Below are positions 1-9,070 of a stretch of DNA of 64,000 nucleotides, piece after piece. Source of the stretch: CAZMNY01 sp964567745 (lineage in GTDB: Bacteria; Planctomycetota; Planctomycetia; Pirellulales; Pirellulaceae); contig CAZMNY010000036.1 in assembly GCA_964567745.1 (NCBI GenBank), forward strand, positions 1-64,000, read 5' to 3'. Both the position numbers and the translations under genes were made by a program. Within the stretch, counting starts at the first letter, position 1; the number at the start of each line of letters is the position of its first letter. A model generated the notes under the pieces. It made no database searches. It was given only the letters and a program-made list of their open reading frames with translations, and had not been told where the DNA came from.

Positions 1-198
1 GCGTTGACCAAACGAATTGTCGATCCCAATTCCAAGCTGTAACACAGCACTAGGATTTAAGCACATCGATTTGACTTAGAGCAAGATTCGGGTTTCGCCG
101 GTAGCAAAACTCGCGCGGGTCTTGTTGGCCAACGGCCTTCAACACGAGACGGCTCGGCAACAATCGGCAACTCACTGTTGCCGACAACGCAAATGAAA

Positions 199-654
199 CT
201 ACCGCGCGTCTTCTTCTCGCCGCAGATAATACGGATACCCGCTCTCGCTCGCTTGGGGCGAAAGCCCTTTAGCGCCTGGTGAAAGAGAACTCGGATCAAT
301 CGCGCCTCGAGGGAAGGCGTTCATGTTCAAGCGGCTGTCCTCGTCGCGCAGATAGAACACACGTCGAGTGTAGTGATGAGTTTTCGGATCCGTCGGGGCG
401 TCATCGGTCAGCTTGGAATACCCGACCACGGTCAACCTCGAGTCGTCGAGTCTCAATGCGCCGCGACGGCTGCGAGCGTTGCGGACCGTTGCGACGCGAA
501 CAAAATCAAGCGCCGAAATATCCCGGGTCCAAATGATGCTCGACTCGAATGCGAGCGGATCACGCCGGTCCCATTGATCAATGTTGCGGTCGTTAATTAG
601 GCGGGCGACTTCCAATCGTCCATCGCCATAATTGACAGTTCTTGTATCGATCAT
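199..654 (-). CDS. Hypothetical protein, 151 aa
   Basis: I do not recognise this protein. The ATG at 654 is chosen because a strong GAGGAG ribosome-binding site lies about 9 bases upstream; a longer reading to 687 has no such support. The product is soluble-looking, rich in Arg and Asp, with no signal peptide or membrane segment. The C-terminal half (around FYLRDEDSRLNMNAFP) reads like a structured extracellular or pseudopilin-like tail, but this is only an impression. It stands alone, with almost 1 kb of apparently non-coding DNA on its upstream side. It could also be a fragment of a longer ancestral gene. Confidence 0.5.
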   Translation of the reverse strand: MIDTRTVNYGDGRLEVARLINDRNIDQWDRRDPLAFESSIIWTRDISALDFVRVATVRNARSRRGALRLDDSRLTVVGYSKLTDDAPTDPKTHHYTRRVFYLRDEDSRLNMNAFPRGAIDPSSLSPGAKGLSPQASESGYPYYLRREEDAR

Positions 655-1650
655 TTTTGCTCTCTCCTCGGCGTCTTTCAGTTCCAATTAATAGACGTCG
701 CTTACCGTGAAAAAGTTCCCCTGCAATAAACTGCATTATTCGCGCCAAATCGCTCGTTCGTGCTAGCGGCCGTCGCAAACGGATTGCCGATAACGACTTC
801 CGTCGCCCGGAACGGTTCCAAGCGGCTTCTTGAACTGTCTCAAGACAGAACACTTCGAGCAAAAATGAACAACTTGAGCGATCCTGCCCGGTTGAGTTTC
901 GGCCGCCCAATCGACGCTGGCTGGCGGCTTTCACACTGTCCATCGAACACCGAATCGTGCCCAAAGGTAGCGGTTTTTTTTTGCGGCTTGCTCATGCTAT
1001 TCGCCCAGCACGCCACCATCTTGACCATCATCTCGGAGAGTCTCATAGCGCCGAGTCGCGTTTTGCCGGGCAAATGCGTTACTCGCGATGTTCCAAAGCG
1101 CCCGTAGACGATCGTTTCTCAACACCTCGCGACACGAAAAATGACGGGCGGGAGCGGACAGCCTCCACACTGACCAATCCCGCCATCCTGTGAACCACGG
1201 TTAGCCAACGCACCAAACTTGGTGGCGCGACCCACAGGCATTTTTCGCCAATCCCGAGCGCACAAAGCGACTGGGGTTCCGCTCCCCCGCAACCCCAACT
1301 CTGCGCTCTCAAGTCGCGAAGACCGCAAGCTCCGACACGAGCAGGCAAGGTCACGTCTCGGGTCAAAGTTTCGGCCAACGCGTCGAGCCGGCGAACCGGC
1401 TCAACCAACTAATCGCCAAACAGCCGCGCGACCCATCATCAATTTGAAAGTTTCCTTGAATGCGAAACAGAATGACCTGGACTGGCTAACGAAACTCCGT
1501 TGTCCGTTACGAATTGACAAAGGGCCAATGCCAGTCCTCTAATCAAACGAACGTAAACAACGGACACGCTCCGAACGCATCTCGACGCGCCCGAACAACG
1601 AATGTCGTCGTGAACAACTCGGTGCCAAACCTAAGACATCCAGAACCATC
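655..1650. other. Long spacer without a supportable gene
   Basis: About 1 kb between two divergent genes. Open frames exist on both strands (for example about 1079-1408 minus and 1219-1542 plus), but their translations are low-complexity Arg/Ser/Ala mixtures with no domain-like pattern and no good ribosome-binding site. I see no tRNA, no clear terminator and no repeat here. It probably contains the promoters of both flanking genes. Confidence 0.5.
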
Positions 1651-2379
1651 GTGCCCGCTGAACCAATAGAGTTCTTGTTTCTCGATCAACCCGAACCCTG
1701 TCCGTATCTCGACGGGCAGGTGGCGCGTCTTCCATTGCGTCAACCGATGATGCCGCTTAGCGGTTTTGAGCTCGATAAGAAGTTATCCTGCGGCGATCGA
1801 CGCTGCGGCGTCTTCCTCTATCGCACCAACTGCCCGAGTTGCCGAGCGTGCGAACCGATTCGGATTCGTGTCGACGACTTTCGCCCCAGCCCCACTCAAC
1901 GCCGTGTCTATCGAAACGGCGAACGAACGATTTCGACGACGATCGGTCCGCCTGTGGCCGACGAGTGTCGAGTCGATTTGTACAACAAGCACCGGCGATT
2001 GCGAGGTCTGGAAGACGCCTCAGGAAGCATCACTCTGCGGGGATACCAAGACTTCCTGACCGATTCGTGCTGCGAGACATTGGAGATCTGCTATCAAGTC
2101 GATGACAAGCTAGCGGCCGTGGCTATTGTCGATCGAGGTGCGAAAGCGTTATCGGCTGTCTACTGTTACTTCGATCCGGCCTATTCCGGAAAAAGCCTAG
2201 GCGTTTACTCGGTGCTTAAGCAGATTGAGTTAGCCAGGCATTGGTCGTTGAAATTCGTCTACTTGGGCCTGTATGTCGCGGATTCCAGCCACATGAATTA
2301 CAAGTCCGCCTATCGGCCTCATGAACGGCTGATCGATGGAAAATGGCGAGCGTTCGGGGCGGATCCCGACCGATCTTGA
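1651..2379 (+). CDS. bpt: Aspartate/glutamate leucyltransferase or arginyl-tRNA-protein transferase (Bpt/ATE family)
   Basis: Transfers an amino acid from aminoacyl-tRNA (Leu in Bpt-type bacterial enzymes, Arg in ATE) to the N-terminus of proteins, making them N-degron substrates for ClpS/ClpAP-type proteolysis in the cytoplasm. Visible family marks: an N-terminal CPYL motif (about residue 17), the Cys-rich stretch CGVFLYRTNCPSCRACEPIR (about 52-71), and the C-terminal GNAT-like half with YCYFDP, GVYSVL and Y(L)GLY followed by MNYKSAYRPHE. Length 242 aa is typical for bacterial Bpt. The start is GTG with only a weak upstream ribosome-binding site, so the exact start is less sure than the family. 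No clpS or clpA neighbour is present in the window. Confidence 0.9.
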   Translation: MPAEPIEFLFLDQPEPCPYLDGQVARLPLRQPMMPLSGFELDKKLSCGDRRCGVFLYRTNCPSCRACEPIRIRVDDFRPSPTQRRVYRNGERTISTTIGPPVADECRVDLYNKHRRLRGLEDASGSITLRGYQDFLTDSCCETLEICYQVDDKLAAVAIVDRGAKALSAVYCYFDPAYSGKSLGVYSVLKQIELARHWSLKFVYLGLYVADSSHMNYKSAYRPHERLIDGKWRAFGADPDRS

Positions 2380-2593
2380 GCAGCCGAGCGAATCGAGATT
2401 CGATTTTAAATGCCGAACCGGTCTGGCGGCGAGGGCGTAGACTAAGTTTGCGGTGACCGGATCGAGCCAGTTATTGACAATTTCGCCTTGCCGGTACTTG
2501 TCGCTTCTTGTATTTGTACGCGGCCTTTCGTGCGTCCTCAAAAGGGACCACGATGCTGTTGTGAAGAAAACTGTCCGTGAAAGGATTCCGGAT

Positions 2594-4099
2594 ATGAGAC
2601 GCAGGTGCATGGATTGCCCGGCGAATGGAACAGGATGGACGAGACCACTCGCACTTCTCCTCGGTCTGGCCGCAGCCACTCCGCTGTTCGCTCAGCAGGG
2701 CGGACCTCCGCCGCCTCGGCCGGCCGGCGACAATACACAGACGTTTCGTCAACGCGTCGCTGAAGCGGGCGGTCCGATGTACAAACCGGCAACGGCCCAG
2801 CCGTTGGTGGTCGACGTCCGGATCCAAGGCAACGAGACTGTTCGCGAACACGAAATCTTCACCCACTTGCGGACGCGGCGCGATCGCGAGTTCGATCCGG
2901 AACTGATTCAAGCAGACGTGCGCCGACTGGCCGGAACCGGCAAGTTCGCCGATGTCGACACATTCACTGAGAACACGGCGCGCGGCGTCATTGTCACTTT
3001 TCGATTGCGCGAACGACCATCAGTCCGTTACGTTCGATTTCACGGAAATCGTGGAATCGGCGATCAGCGTCTTGTGACCGCCTGCGGAATCAAAGTGGGA
3101 GACCCGATCAATCGATTCGCGGTCAATGAAGCGAGGCGCAAGACAGCCGAGTTTTATCGCAGCAAGGGGTTTTCCAAAGTCCAAGTCCAAGTGCTCGAGG
3201 GCGAAAAGAAGACGGATCGGGGGGTCGTCTTTATTGTCCAAGAGGGACCTGTCGAGCGAGTCTCAAGCGTCCGTTTTGTTGGAAACACAATTGCCAGTGC
3301 TGCCAGACTGCGAACGCAGATTCAATCCAAACCCGGCGTGTTGTGGTACTTGTTCAGCGGCAAAGTCGATCGCGACAAGATCGACGAGGACGTTGAGCGG
3401 TTAACGGCCTACTATCGAAATCTTGGTTACTTCAACGCGAGGATCGGTCGAGAGCTGGATTTCGATCAATCGGGCAAGTGGTTGACTCTGACGTTCGTCA
3501 TCGACGAAGGGCCTCGTTATCGAATCCGAAGCATCAGCGTCGCCGGCAACGAGAAATTCACGGAAGAGCAGCTGCTGAGCCAGTTGAGCTTGGCCAAGGG
3601 CGAGTTCTTCAATCTGCCGAAAATGCAATCCGATGTGAACTCGCTGCGTGAACTCTACGGCAGCCAAGGCCACATCTTCGCTGAAGTTAAGGCGGATCCT
3701 CGTTTTCTCGAGGAGCCAGGCCTGCTCGACTTGACCTTCGACATCGAGGAAGGCCAATTGTTTCGAGTTGGAGAGATCAAGGTCAACATTCGCGGCGAGA
3801 ACCCTCACACAAGACAAAACGTTGTTCTCAACCGCATCTCGCTTAGGCCCGGCGATATTGTCGACATTCGAGAAGTTCGCGCCAGCGAGCGGCGCCTGAG
3901 ATACTCACAACTCTTTCGCAACAACCCGGCCCAAGGCGTGACGCCTCGGATCGTAATGAAGCCGCCGGAGATTGAGGAATTGGAAGCGATGGCGCGTCGC
4001 GGACAAGGTAGCGACACCTACCGAGGGCAGAACCCGGGAGGCGCACCGCAAGCGCCGCCGACCTACCGGCAACCGACGCCCTCGAGGTATCAGCGCTAA
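2594..4099 (+). CDS. POTRA-domain protein: separate periplasmic half of a BamA-like assembly factor
   Basis: Predicted periplasmic part of an outer-membrane protein assembly (Omp85) machine. The ATG at 2594 has an AAAGGA site upstream and is followed by a signal peptide (hydrophobic LALLLGLAAATPLFA); a GTG start at 2453 is open but lacks these features. Five POTRA-like repeats can be counted, each opening with a strand of the type V-x-x-V-x-x-G-N (VDVRIQGN, VRYVRFHGN, VSSVRFVGN, IRSISVAGN, VGEIKVNI). After the fifth POTRA the protein ends in a Pro/Gln-rich tail instead of the usual beta-barrel. Mature length about 475 aa. The barrel is encoded by the next gene, 82 bases downstream on the same strand, so the two probably act together. 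A TTGACA-like box lies at 2474-2479, but no convincing -10 element is spaced correctly. Confidence 0.85.
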   Translation: MRRRCMDCPANGTGWTRPLALLLGLAAATPLFAQQGGPPPPRPAGDNTQTFRQRVAEAGGPMYKPATAQPLVVDVRIQGNETVREHEIFTHLRTRRDREFDPELIQADVRRLAGTGKFADVDTFTENTARGVIVTFRLRERPSVRYVRFHGNRGIGDQRLVTACGIKVGDPINRFAVNEARRKTAEFYRSKGFSKVQVQVLEGEKKTDRGVVFIVQEGPVERVSSVRFVGNTIASAARLRTQIQSKPGVLWYLFSGKVDRDKIDEDVERLTAYYRNLGYFNARIGRELDFDQSGKWLTLTFVIDEGPRYRIRSISVAGNEKFTEEQLLSQLSLAKGEFFNLPKMQSDVNSLRELYGSQGHIFAEVKADPRFLEEPGLLDLTFDIEEGQLFRVGEIKVNIRGENPHTRQNVVLNRISLRPGDIVDIREVRASERRLRYSQLFRNNPAQGVTPRIVMKPPEIEELEAMARRGQGSDTYRGQNPGGAPQAPPTYRQPTPSRYQR

Positions 4100-4181
4100 A
4101 GAGATCGACTGTTTTCACAGTCACCAGACCAAGAAACGCACTCACAGAATTACGCCGTAGGCAACACATATAGGACAGCGC

Positions 4182-5855
4182 ATGATCACTCGCGCCCGCC
4201 TGAATCTAGGACTTCTCTGCATCGCGTTGTCAGCGGCGTTAAGCGGCTGCAACCAATTCGCGAACCGTAATTCGGCTTGGCCAACTCAGCCAGTTGTTTC
4301 GCTCGACGCCGACCAGACGGGGTCGGGCCGAGTCGATGCGTACGCGCAGGGTGCAACCTATGCAGCGCGTACGTCGCGCGATGGTCAGCCGACCTACTCG
4401 CAGCAGCAATCCACGGACAGCACCTACGCAGCACGACCGCAAACTCGGTCGAACGGAAACTCAATCATTCAGCCAGTCTCCTACACTGATTCAAACACCG
4501 ACGTTTTTTCTCTGCCTCAGCCAGACAAGACAGGTCCCGCCGAACGACACGTTCGAGGCCAGACGCCGGATGCGGGTTCGAATTGGGCCAACACCGGCGC
4601 GCCGGGCTCGGCTAATGAACATTACCGCTACGGCATGCCGCCCTCCGGCGGTGCCCGCGTCGCTCAAGCCGGCGTGGCGCCCTTGCAGAACACGCCGCCC
4701 GGCGTCGCTCCACTTGGCGGTGCGCCGTTCACGGGCCCGTCGGGTGATGTCTTCAGCAACAGTTCCTACGACGATAGCGCTACGATTCCGTTCCAAGTTG
4801 AACTCGAAGAAGAGCGCACCGGTCGATTCATCTTTGGCGTTGGAGTCAACTCCGACGCGGGCGTTACGGGGCAAGTCGTTGTCGACGAACAGAACTTCGA
4901 CTGGCGCTCGGCGCCTCGAAGCTGGAACGATGTCTGGGATGGCAATGCATTCCGCGGAGGCGGTCAGCGATTTCGCGTCGAAGCCATGCCGGGCGATCAG
5001 GTGCAACGCTACCTGGTCAGTTTCACCGAACCGTACTTGATGGACACCCAAGTCAGCATGGGGCTGAGCGGATCGTATTACGATCGCGCGTTTTTTGATT
5101 GGATCGAGCAACGGGTTGGCGGCCGAGCTTCGTTAGGTTATCGCCTCTCGCCCGACCTTTCGGTTTCCGCAGCTTTTCGAGGCGAACGAATCAAAGTCTA
5201 TAACCCTCGAGTCGCTGGCGTTCCCGAACTAGACGCGGCTCTCGGCGACAACAATCTGTTTGGCTTCCAAGGCCGCATCGCTCACGACACTCGCGATGTA
5301 CCCTTTGCTCCCACAGAAGGCCACTTGATGGAGTTGAGTTTCGAGCAGGTCACGGGCACTTTCGATTATTCGCGCTTTGAGCTCGATTATCGTCAACACT
5401 TCCTGCTGTTTGAACGACCCGACAGTTCTGGACGTCATACGCTGTCGTACCTATTCCGAGTTGGTGCGACTGGATCGCAAACGCCGATTTTCGAAAACTA
5501 CTTCGCGGGCGGTTTCTCCACTCTTCGCGGATTTGACTTCCGCGGAGCTTCGCCGGTTAGCGGCAGCGTCATCGTCGGTGGTGAATTCCGTTTCCTCGGG
5601 TCGGTTGAATACATGATGCCATTGACGGCCGACGACATGATCAAGGGAGTCGTCTTCTGCGATTTCGGAACCGTCGAGGAGTCGATTGAGATCAACGGCG
5701 AGGACTACCGTGTCGCAGTCGGCACCGGGCTGCGAATCTCGATTCCAGCACTAGGCCCAGCTCCGCTCGCTTTGGACTTCGCGTTCCCGCTGGCCAAAGA
5801 AGATACCGACGACGAGCAAATGTTCAGCTTCTTCTTCGGACTTGGACGAGGCTAA
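4182..5855 (+). CDS. BamA/TamA-type outer-membrane beta-barrel with lipoprotein signal
   Basis: Omp85-superfamily barrel encoded apart from its POTRA domains. The N-terminus carries a lipobox (ALSGC, Cys about residue 23), so the product should be lipidated. Residues about 24-200 are low-complexity Gln/Ser/Thr/Gly/Pro sequence, likely a flexible tether. From about 205 to the end are alternating aromatic beta strands, including the loop-6 hallmark LRGFDFRG (family motif VRGF/Y) and a C-terminal strand ending FSFFFGLGRG. An AGGA site precedes the ATG. It probably forms one transcription unit with the upstream POTRA gene and together with it replaces a single-chain BamA. A TamA-like or other Omp85 role cannot be excluded. 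Confidence 0.85.
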   Translation: MITRARLNLGLLCIALSAALSGCNQFANRNSAWPTQPVVSLDADQTGSGRVDAYAQGATYAARTSRDGQPTYSQQQSTDSTYAARPQTRSNGNSIIQPVSYTDSNTDVFSLPQPDKTGPAERHVRGQTPDAGSNWANTGAPGSANEHYRYGMPPSGGARVAQAGVAPLQNTPPGVAPLGGAPFTGPSGDVFSNSSYDDSATIPFQVELEEERTGRFIFGVGVNSDAGVTGQVVVDEQNFDWRSAPRSWNDVWDGNAFRGGGQRFRVEAMPGDQVQRYLVSFTEPYLMDTQVSMGLSGSYYDRAFFDWIEQRVGGRASLGYRLSPDLSVSAAFRGERIKVYNPRVAGVPELDAALGDNNLFGFQGRIAHDTRDVPFAPTEGHLMELSFEQVTGTFDYSRFELDYRQHFLLFERPDSSGRHTLSYLFRVGATGSQTPIFENYFAGGFSTLRGFDFRGASPVSGSVIVGGEFRFLGSVEYMMPLTADDMIKGVVFCDFGTVEESIEINGEDYRVAVGTGLRISIPALGPAPLALDFAFPLAKEDTDDEQMFSFFFGLGRG

Positions 5856-5875
5856 GCCGTCCGCTCCACAGAGTC

Positions 5876-5916
5876 GCCAGCTTGGAGACGCCAGCTTGAG
5901 GACCCAGCCTGGAGAC
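5876..5916. repeat. Short tandem repeat, about 14 bp x 3
   Basis: Three adjacent imperfect copies of a 14-base unit: GCCAGCTTGGAGAC, GCCAGCTTGAGGAC, then CCAGCCTGGAGACG. The array fills the short spacer between the convergent barrel gene and the zinc-ribbon gene. No protein reading is favoured. Confidence 0.6.
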
Positions 5917-5919
5917 GCC

Positions 5920-6924
5920 TCATTGGATCGGGCCGAGGTACGTCAGTATCGCGCCGACGATAGCGATGATGATCAGGCCGAACGTCCAGAGAATCAGATT
6001 CTTCTTGAACTTTCGATTCTCTTTTTCGTTGGGTTCGGGACGGCGCAGTGAATTTCCAGAGCCCGAATCGTCGCCCAGTGCGGGAACGACGCCCTTCGCA
6101 TCATCCTCCTTGGGCAACGCCACCTCTTGCCCCGGAGTCTGGCTTGCGCCGGGCGGCAACAATTCATCGGGCTGAGCGGCAGCGGGCGGCAATATGCCCT
6201 CCACATCCTCACTCGACTCGGCACTCGATGGCTCGACAGGCGCCGTTGAGGAAGACGCCGATGAGGCCCCGGTCTGCGGGCTTTCGAAACCAGGCGGCAT
6301 CATGTTGGGGTCGGCCGCCGACGACGCAGCCGGTTGAACCAGGCTCGGCGTTGGAGTCGATTGTGTCGCGGGCCGCGACGCTGTTTGCGCCGGCGCTTGC
6401 TGCGATTGTGGTTGATGCGCGGGTGCTTGGTGAGAAGCGGGCGACTGGGGCGCCGTTGGGATCGAGACCTCGGGGCTTTGAGTCGTGGGCGGCGTGAGCG
6501 GTGATTCCGTCACCAGACCGCCGGCATATCCGCCTGGCGGTGCGACTTGAGTCTCCTGAGGATGAGGCGTAGTCACGGCCTGCTGGCAATGGGGGCAAGC
6601 GACCGCCTGTCCGGCCATGTCGGTCGTCACTTGAAACATGCCGTTGCAAAACGGGCAGGAGACCGGCAAGGCGGCTGGCTGATTCACATGGCCAGGCTGT
6701 GGCACCGCAGGCGGCTGAATCGGAAGCTCATTCGGAGCCGCTGGTGGAGTCACCGATTCGGGCGGCGATGGATAGCCGGGCGGCGAGACCGAAGGCGGTT
6801 CGATCGGCGACTCGGGAATGGCGACGACGCCCTGACACGCGGGGCAAGCGACTTGACCTCCTGCAAACCCGGCCTCAATCTGAAAAAAGCCATCACAGTG
6901 CGGGCATTGAAATTGCGCGGTCAT
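5920..6924 (-). CDS. Tail-anchored protein with two MJ0042-like zinc ribbons
   Basis: Two four-cysteine zinc ribbons are visible near the N-terminus: CPHC...CPAC at about residues 7-30 and CPFC...CPHC at about 91-114, each followed by a VAIP- or VTTP-like turn, as in the MJ0042 finger family common in planctomycetes and delta-proteobacteria. Between and after them is a very long Pro/Gln/Ser/Ala-rich linker (about 30-90 and 115-295) with acidic patches. The extreme C-terminus is one hydrophobic helix (NLILWTFGLIIIAIVGAILTY), so the protein is probably anchored in the membrane by its tail with the ribbons in the cytoplasm. Function is unknown; the family is usually assumed to bind protein or nucleic acid. 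Confidence 0.75.
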   Translation of the reverse strand: MTAQFQCPHCDGFFQIEAGFAGGQVACPACQGVVAIPESPIEPPSVSPPGYPSPPESVTPPAAPNELPIQPPAVPQPGHVNQPAALPVSCPFCNGMFQVTTDMAGQAVACPHCQQAVTTPHPQETQVAPPGGYAGGLVTESPLTPPTTQSPEVSIPTAPQSPASHQAPAHQPQSQQAPAQTASRPATQSTPTPSLVQPAASSAADPNMMPPGFESPQTGASSASSSTAPVEPSSAESSEDVEGILPPAAAQPDELLPPGASQTPGQEVALPKEDDAKGVVPALGDDSGSGNSLRRPEPNEKENRKFKKNLILWTFGLIIIAIVGAILTYLGPIQ

Positions 6925-7315
6925 TCAGGGCACATGTTTAGTCAGTGATGAGACGGTCGCCGCCAAATCGCGATCGGTCGGGTAACCGCTAGTGCAATGC
7001 TGGCGAAGGGAATCGTTGGCCGAGCGTCGTTGGATCGACCAAGGCAGGGGCGTAGCCCTATCGTAGTCGCAGTTAGCCCCTATCTTCAAGCAGCAACGCC
7101 CCCGCAACTCTCGGCTCACGCCGATCGTCTCACGTTCTACGTACACCGTTGGACGCCCGTGCGACCGGTTCAGCCGCACCAACCCCTACATTCGGCATAT
7201 CTTGCCATATCGCCACACGCGCTCGCAGCAGATGCTCGGCAGGCGAGGAGAATTGCCAACGCGACACGGGTTGTTGGTTCGATGAATTCCTCTGAACCCA
7301 AACCAGGAGGATTCC
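6925..7315. other. Divergent spacer without a supportable gene
   Basis: About 390 bases between the zinc-ribbon gene and the small secreted protein gene, which point away from each other. It should hold both promoters. Just before the ribosome-binding site of the downstream gene (about 7269-7307) is an imperfect inverted repeat (TTGGTTC against GAACCCAA), which might fold in the leader RNA. I see no RNA gene. Confidence 0.4.
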
Positions 7316-7591
7316 ATGCGCACCGCCGTATCCGCGACCATCGTATCACTGAGCCTCTTCTTTGTGCTCAGCCAATCGGCCAGCGCACAGTATCCGCCAA
7401 AGTACACAATCTTGCGCGCCCCCACTTCGCCATCACACCACCATCCTCCGATGCGCGGAGTGCGCGAGGGCTACGTGAATCCGAAAATGAGACGGTCGTA
7501 CGCTTACGGTTGGTTTGGCGCGAAGTCCAACCCGCAATGGACTCGCCACTTCGGGTACTACGGTAAGTTTACCCAGTGGTCACGCCGCTAA
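7316..7591 (+). CDS. Small secreted protein, 91 aa, unknown
   Basis: I do not recognise a family. The start is strongly supported by AGGAGG 6 bases before the ATG. A signal peptide (hydrophobic SATIVSLSLFFVLSQSASA, cleavage near residue 24) precedes a short mature chain rich in Tyr, Arg, His, Pro and aromatic residues (GYVNPKMRRSYAYGWFG, HFGYYGKF). Such small basic, aromatic secreted proteins are frequent in planctomycetes and are of unknown role, perhaps envelope-associated. The gene ends 6 bases from the convergent propeller gene. Confidence 0.7.
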   Translation: MRTAVSATIVSLSLFFVLSQSASAQYPPKYTILRAPTSPSHHHPPMRGVREGYVNPKMRRSYAYGWFGAKSNPQWTRHFGYYGKFTQWSRR

Positions 7592-7597
7592 ACGACG

Positions 7598-8905
7598 CTA
7601 TTTCCGCCCGATGCAGTACAGATGCTTTTCGCCGCGGATGAACAGCTGGCCATCCGAGATCGCCGGCGAGGCGTAGGTGTATTCTCCGAGCGAGTTTTCG
7701 GCGACGAGTTCAAATTTACGTCCTGGTCGGATGATCTTGGTCTGCCCGTCGTCAGCGACTAGATAGACGAGGTCATTCACCGCCAGCGAAGATGTGCTGA
7801 AGTGTTTGCCGAGTCGCGCTTGCCAATATCGCTCGCCGGTCTTCGCGTCAAAGCAGTTTCCCACGCCGCGATCATTGGCGACGATGAGGTGTCCGTTCAG
7901 CACGGCCGGCGACGGCACATAGCATTGGGCGTTCTTGACATGCCAGCGGACGTGGGTCTCGGTCACATCTCCCGAACCGGTCGGATCAATCGCCATTACG
8001 TGGTGCGAAGGAAATCCCGCAGCGAGAAAGAAAAGCTCGCCGTCGAACACCATTGACGCCACGAACTGTTCTGTCGGCCCCTCAACTCGCCAATGCTGTT
8101 TGCCTGTTCGCGGGTCCAAACTAATCACGCTCTTACTTCCCGACATCACCATCTGAGTTCGCTCGCCAATCTTGCGAATGATGGGAGTCACGTAGCTGCG
8201 AGTCTTGTGTCGGCGCGGCGTCTTCCAAACAGTGGCCCCAGTCGACTTGTTCAGGGCGGCGACGTACGAATCACCGTCGTGGTCCCCATTGATGATGACG
8301 AGGTCGTCGTACAGCACCGGACTTGTGCAGAATCCATGGGCGCTGATAAAGCCGCCGACATCGACTTTCCACTTTTGCTCGCCTGAGAAGTCGTACGCGG
8401 CGACGACGATCTTACCGGGCGTGATTTTGCGTTCCCGGCCGACGTTGGGCGCCGGAACCATCGAGCCATCGACTTGCAGGAAAGTGACCACGACCGTCTT
8501 CCCATCGGTGGCTGGCGTGCCGGAAGCACGGCTGTTGAGCTGGTGAATCGTCTCGAGCGGACTGCGGAACAGAGTCCGTTTCCAGACAACGTCGCCGCTG
8601 GCGCGGTCTAGGCAAAGCAGTTGCCGGTCGCCTGTTTTCTCGAGGCAAGTCGGCAAGAAAATTCGGTCATTCCAAATGATGGGGGAACCATGGCCTCGTC
8701 CAGGAATTGGCGTTTTCCAGACGATTCCCTCGCCAGTTTCCCCGTCCCACTGTATCGGCGGCTTGGTGTCGACGCTGCTGCCATCGCCGCGCGGGCCGCG
8801 CCAGCCCGGCCAATTCTCAGCGAAGCTGTTCGAGCTGAAAATGGCGAGCGACACGAGGCATGCGGCGGCCATCCGCAGCGACCTACGGGAATCGGAAAAT
8901 GGCAT
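7598..8905 (-). CDS. Secreted PQQ-like beta-propeller protein
   Basis: Predicted exported protein with a PQQ/BamB-type eight-bladed propeller: repeated blades contain WKTPxPG, WKRTLF, WKVDVG, VWKTPRR and HWRVEG, the Trp-docking pattern of this family. The ATG at 8905 is preferred because GAGGAAC lies 7 bases upstream; the frame is open to a TTG at 8920. A signal peptide follows (MAAACLVSLAIFSSNSFA), and the mature protein begins with WPGWRGPRGDG, the N-terminal signature of the many planctomycete paralogues. I see no residues that prove catalytic PQQ binding, so a structural or binding role is as likely as alcohol dehydrogenase-type activity. A paralogue lies nearby at 9718-10989. Confidence 0.85.
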   Translation of the reverse strand: MPFSDSRRSLRMAAACLVSLAIFSSNSFAENWPGWRGPRGDGSSVDTKPPIQWDGETGEGIVWKTPIPGRGHGSPIIWNDRIFLPTCLEKTGDRQLLCLDRASGDVVWKRTLFRSPLETIHQLNSRASGTPATDGKTVVVTFLQVDGSMVPAPNVGRERKITPGKIVVAAYDFSGEQKWKVDVGGFISAHGFCTSPVLYDDLVIINGDHDGDSYVAALNKSTGATVWKTPRRHKTRSYVTPIIRKIGERTQMVMSGSKSVISLDPRTGKQHWRVEGPTEQFVASMVFDGELFFLAAGFPSHHVMAIDPTGSGDVTETHVRWHVKNAQCYVPSPAVLNGHLIVANDRGVGNCFDAKTGERYWQARLGKHFSTSSLAVNDLVYLVADDGQTKIIRPGRKFELVAENSLGEYTYASPAISDGQLFIRGEKHLYCIGRK

Positions 8906-9070
8906 ATCGATGTTCCTCAATTGAATCGCGGTCCGAAGCGACCATGATATCAGGTTCGCCGAGCAAACCCCACAATGGCGAGAACGGCCTTGGTTGTGGC
9001 AAAAGCTGACAAGAATGATAGGCTACTGCTCATCGATGGACTTGATTTACAACTCGGATGGAGATTTGAA

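Noticed and set aside
593..964. 123-codon minus-strand frame upstream of the first hypothetical gene
   Set aside because: Overlaps that gene out of frame and has low-complexity Arg/Ser content.
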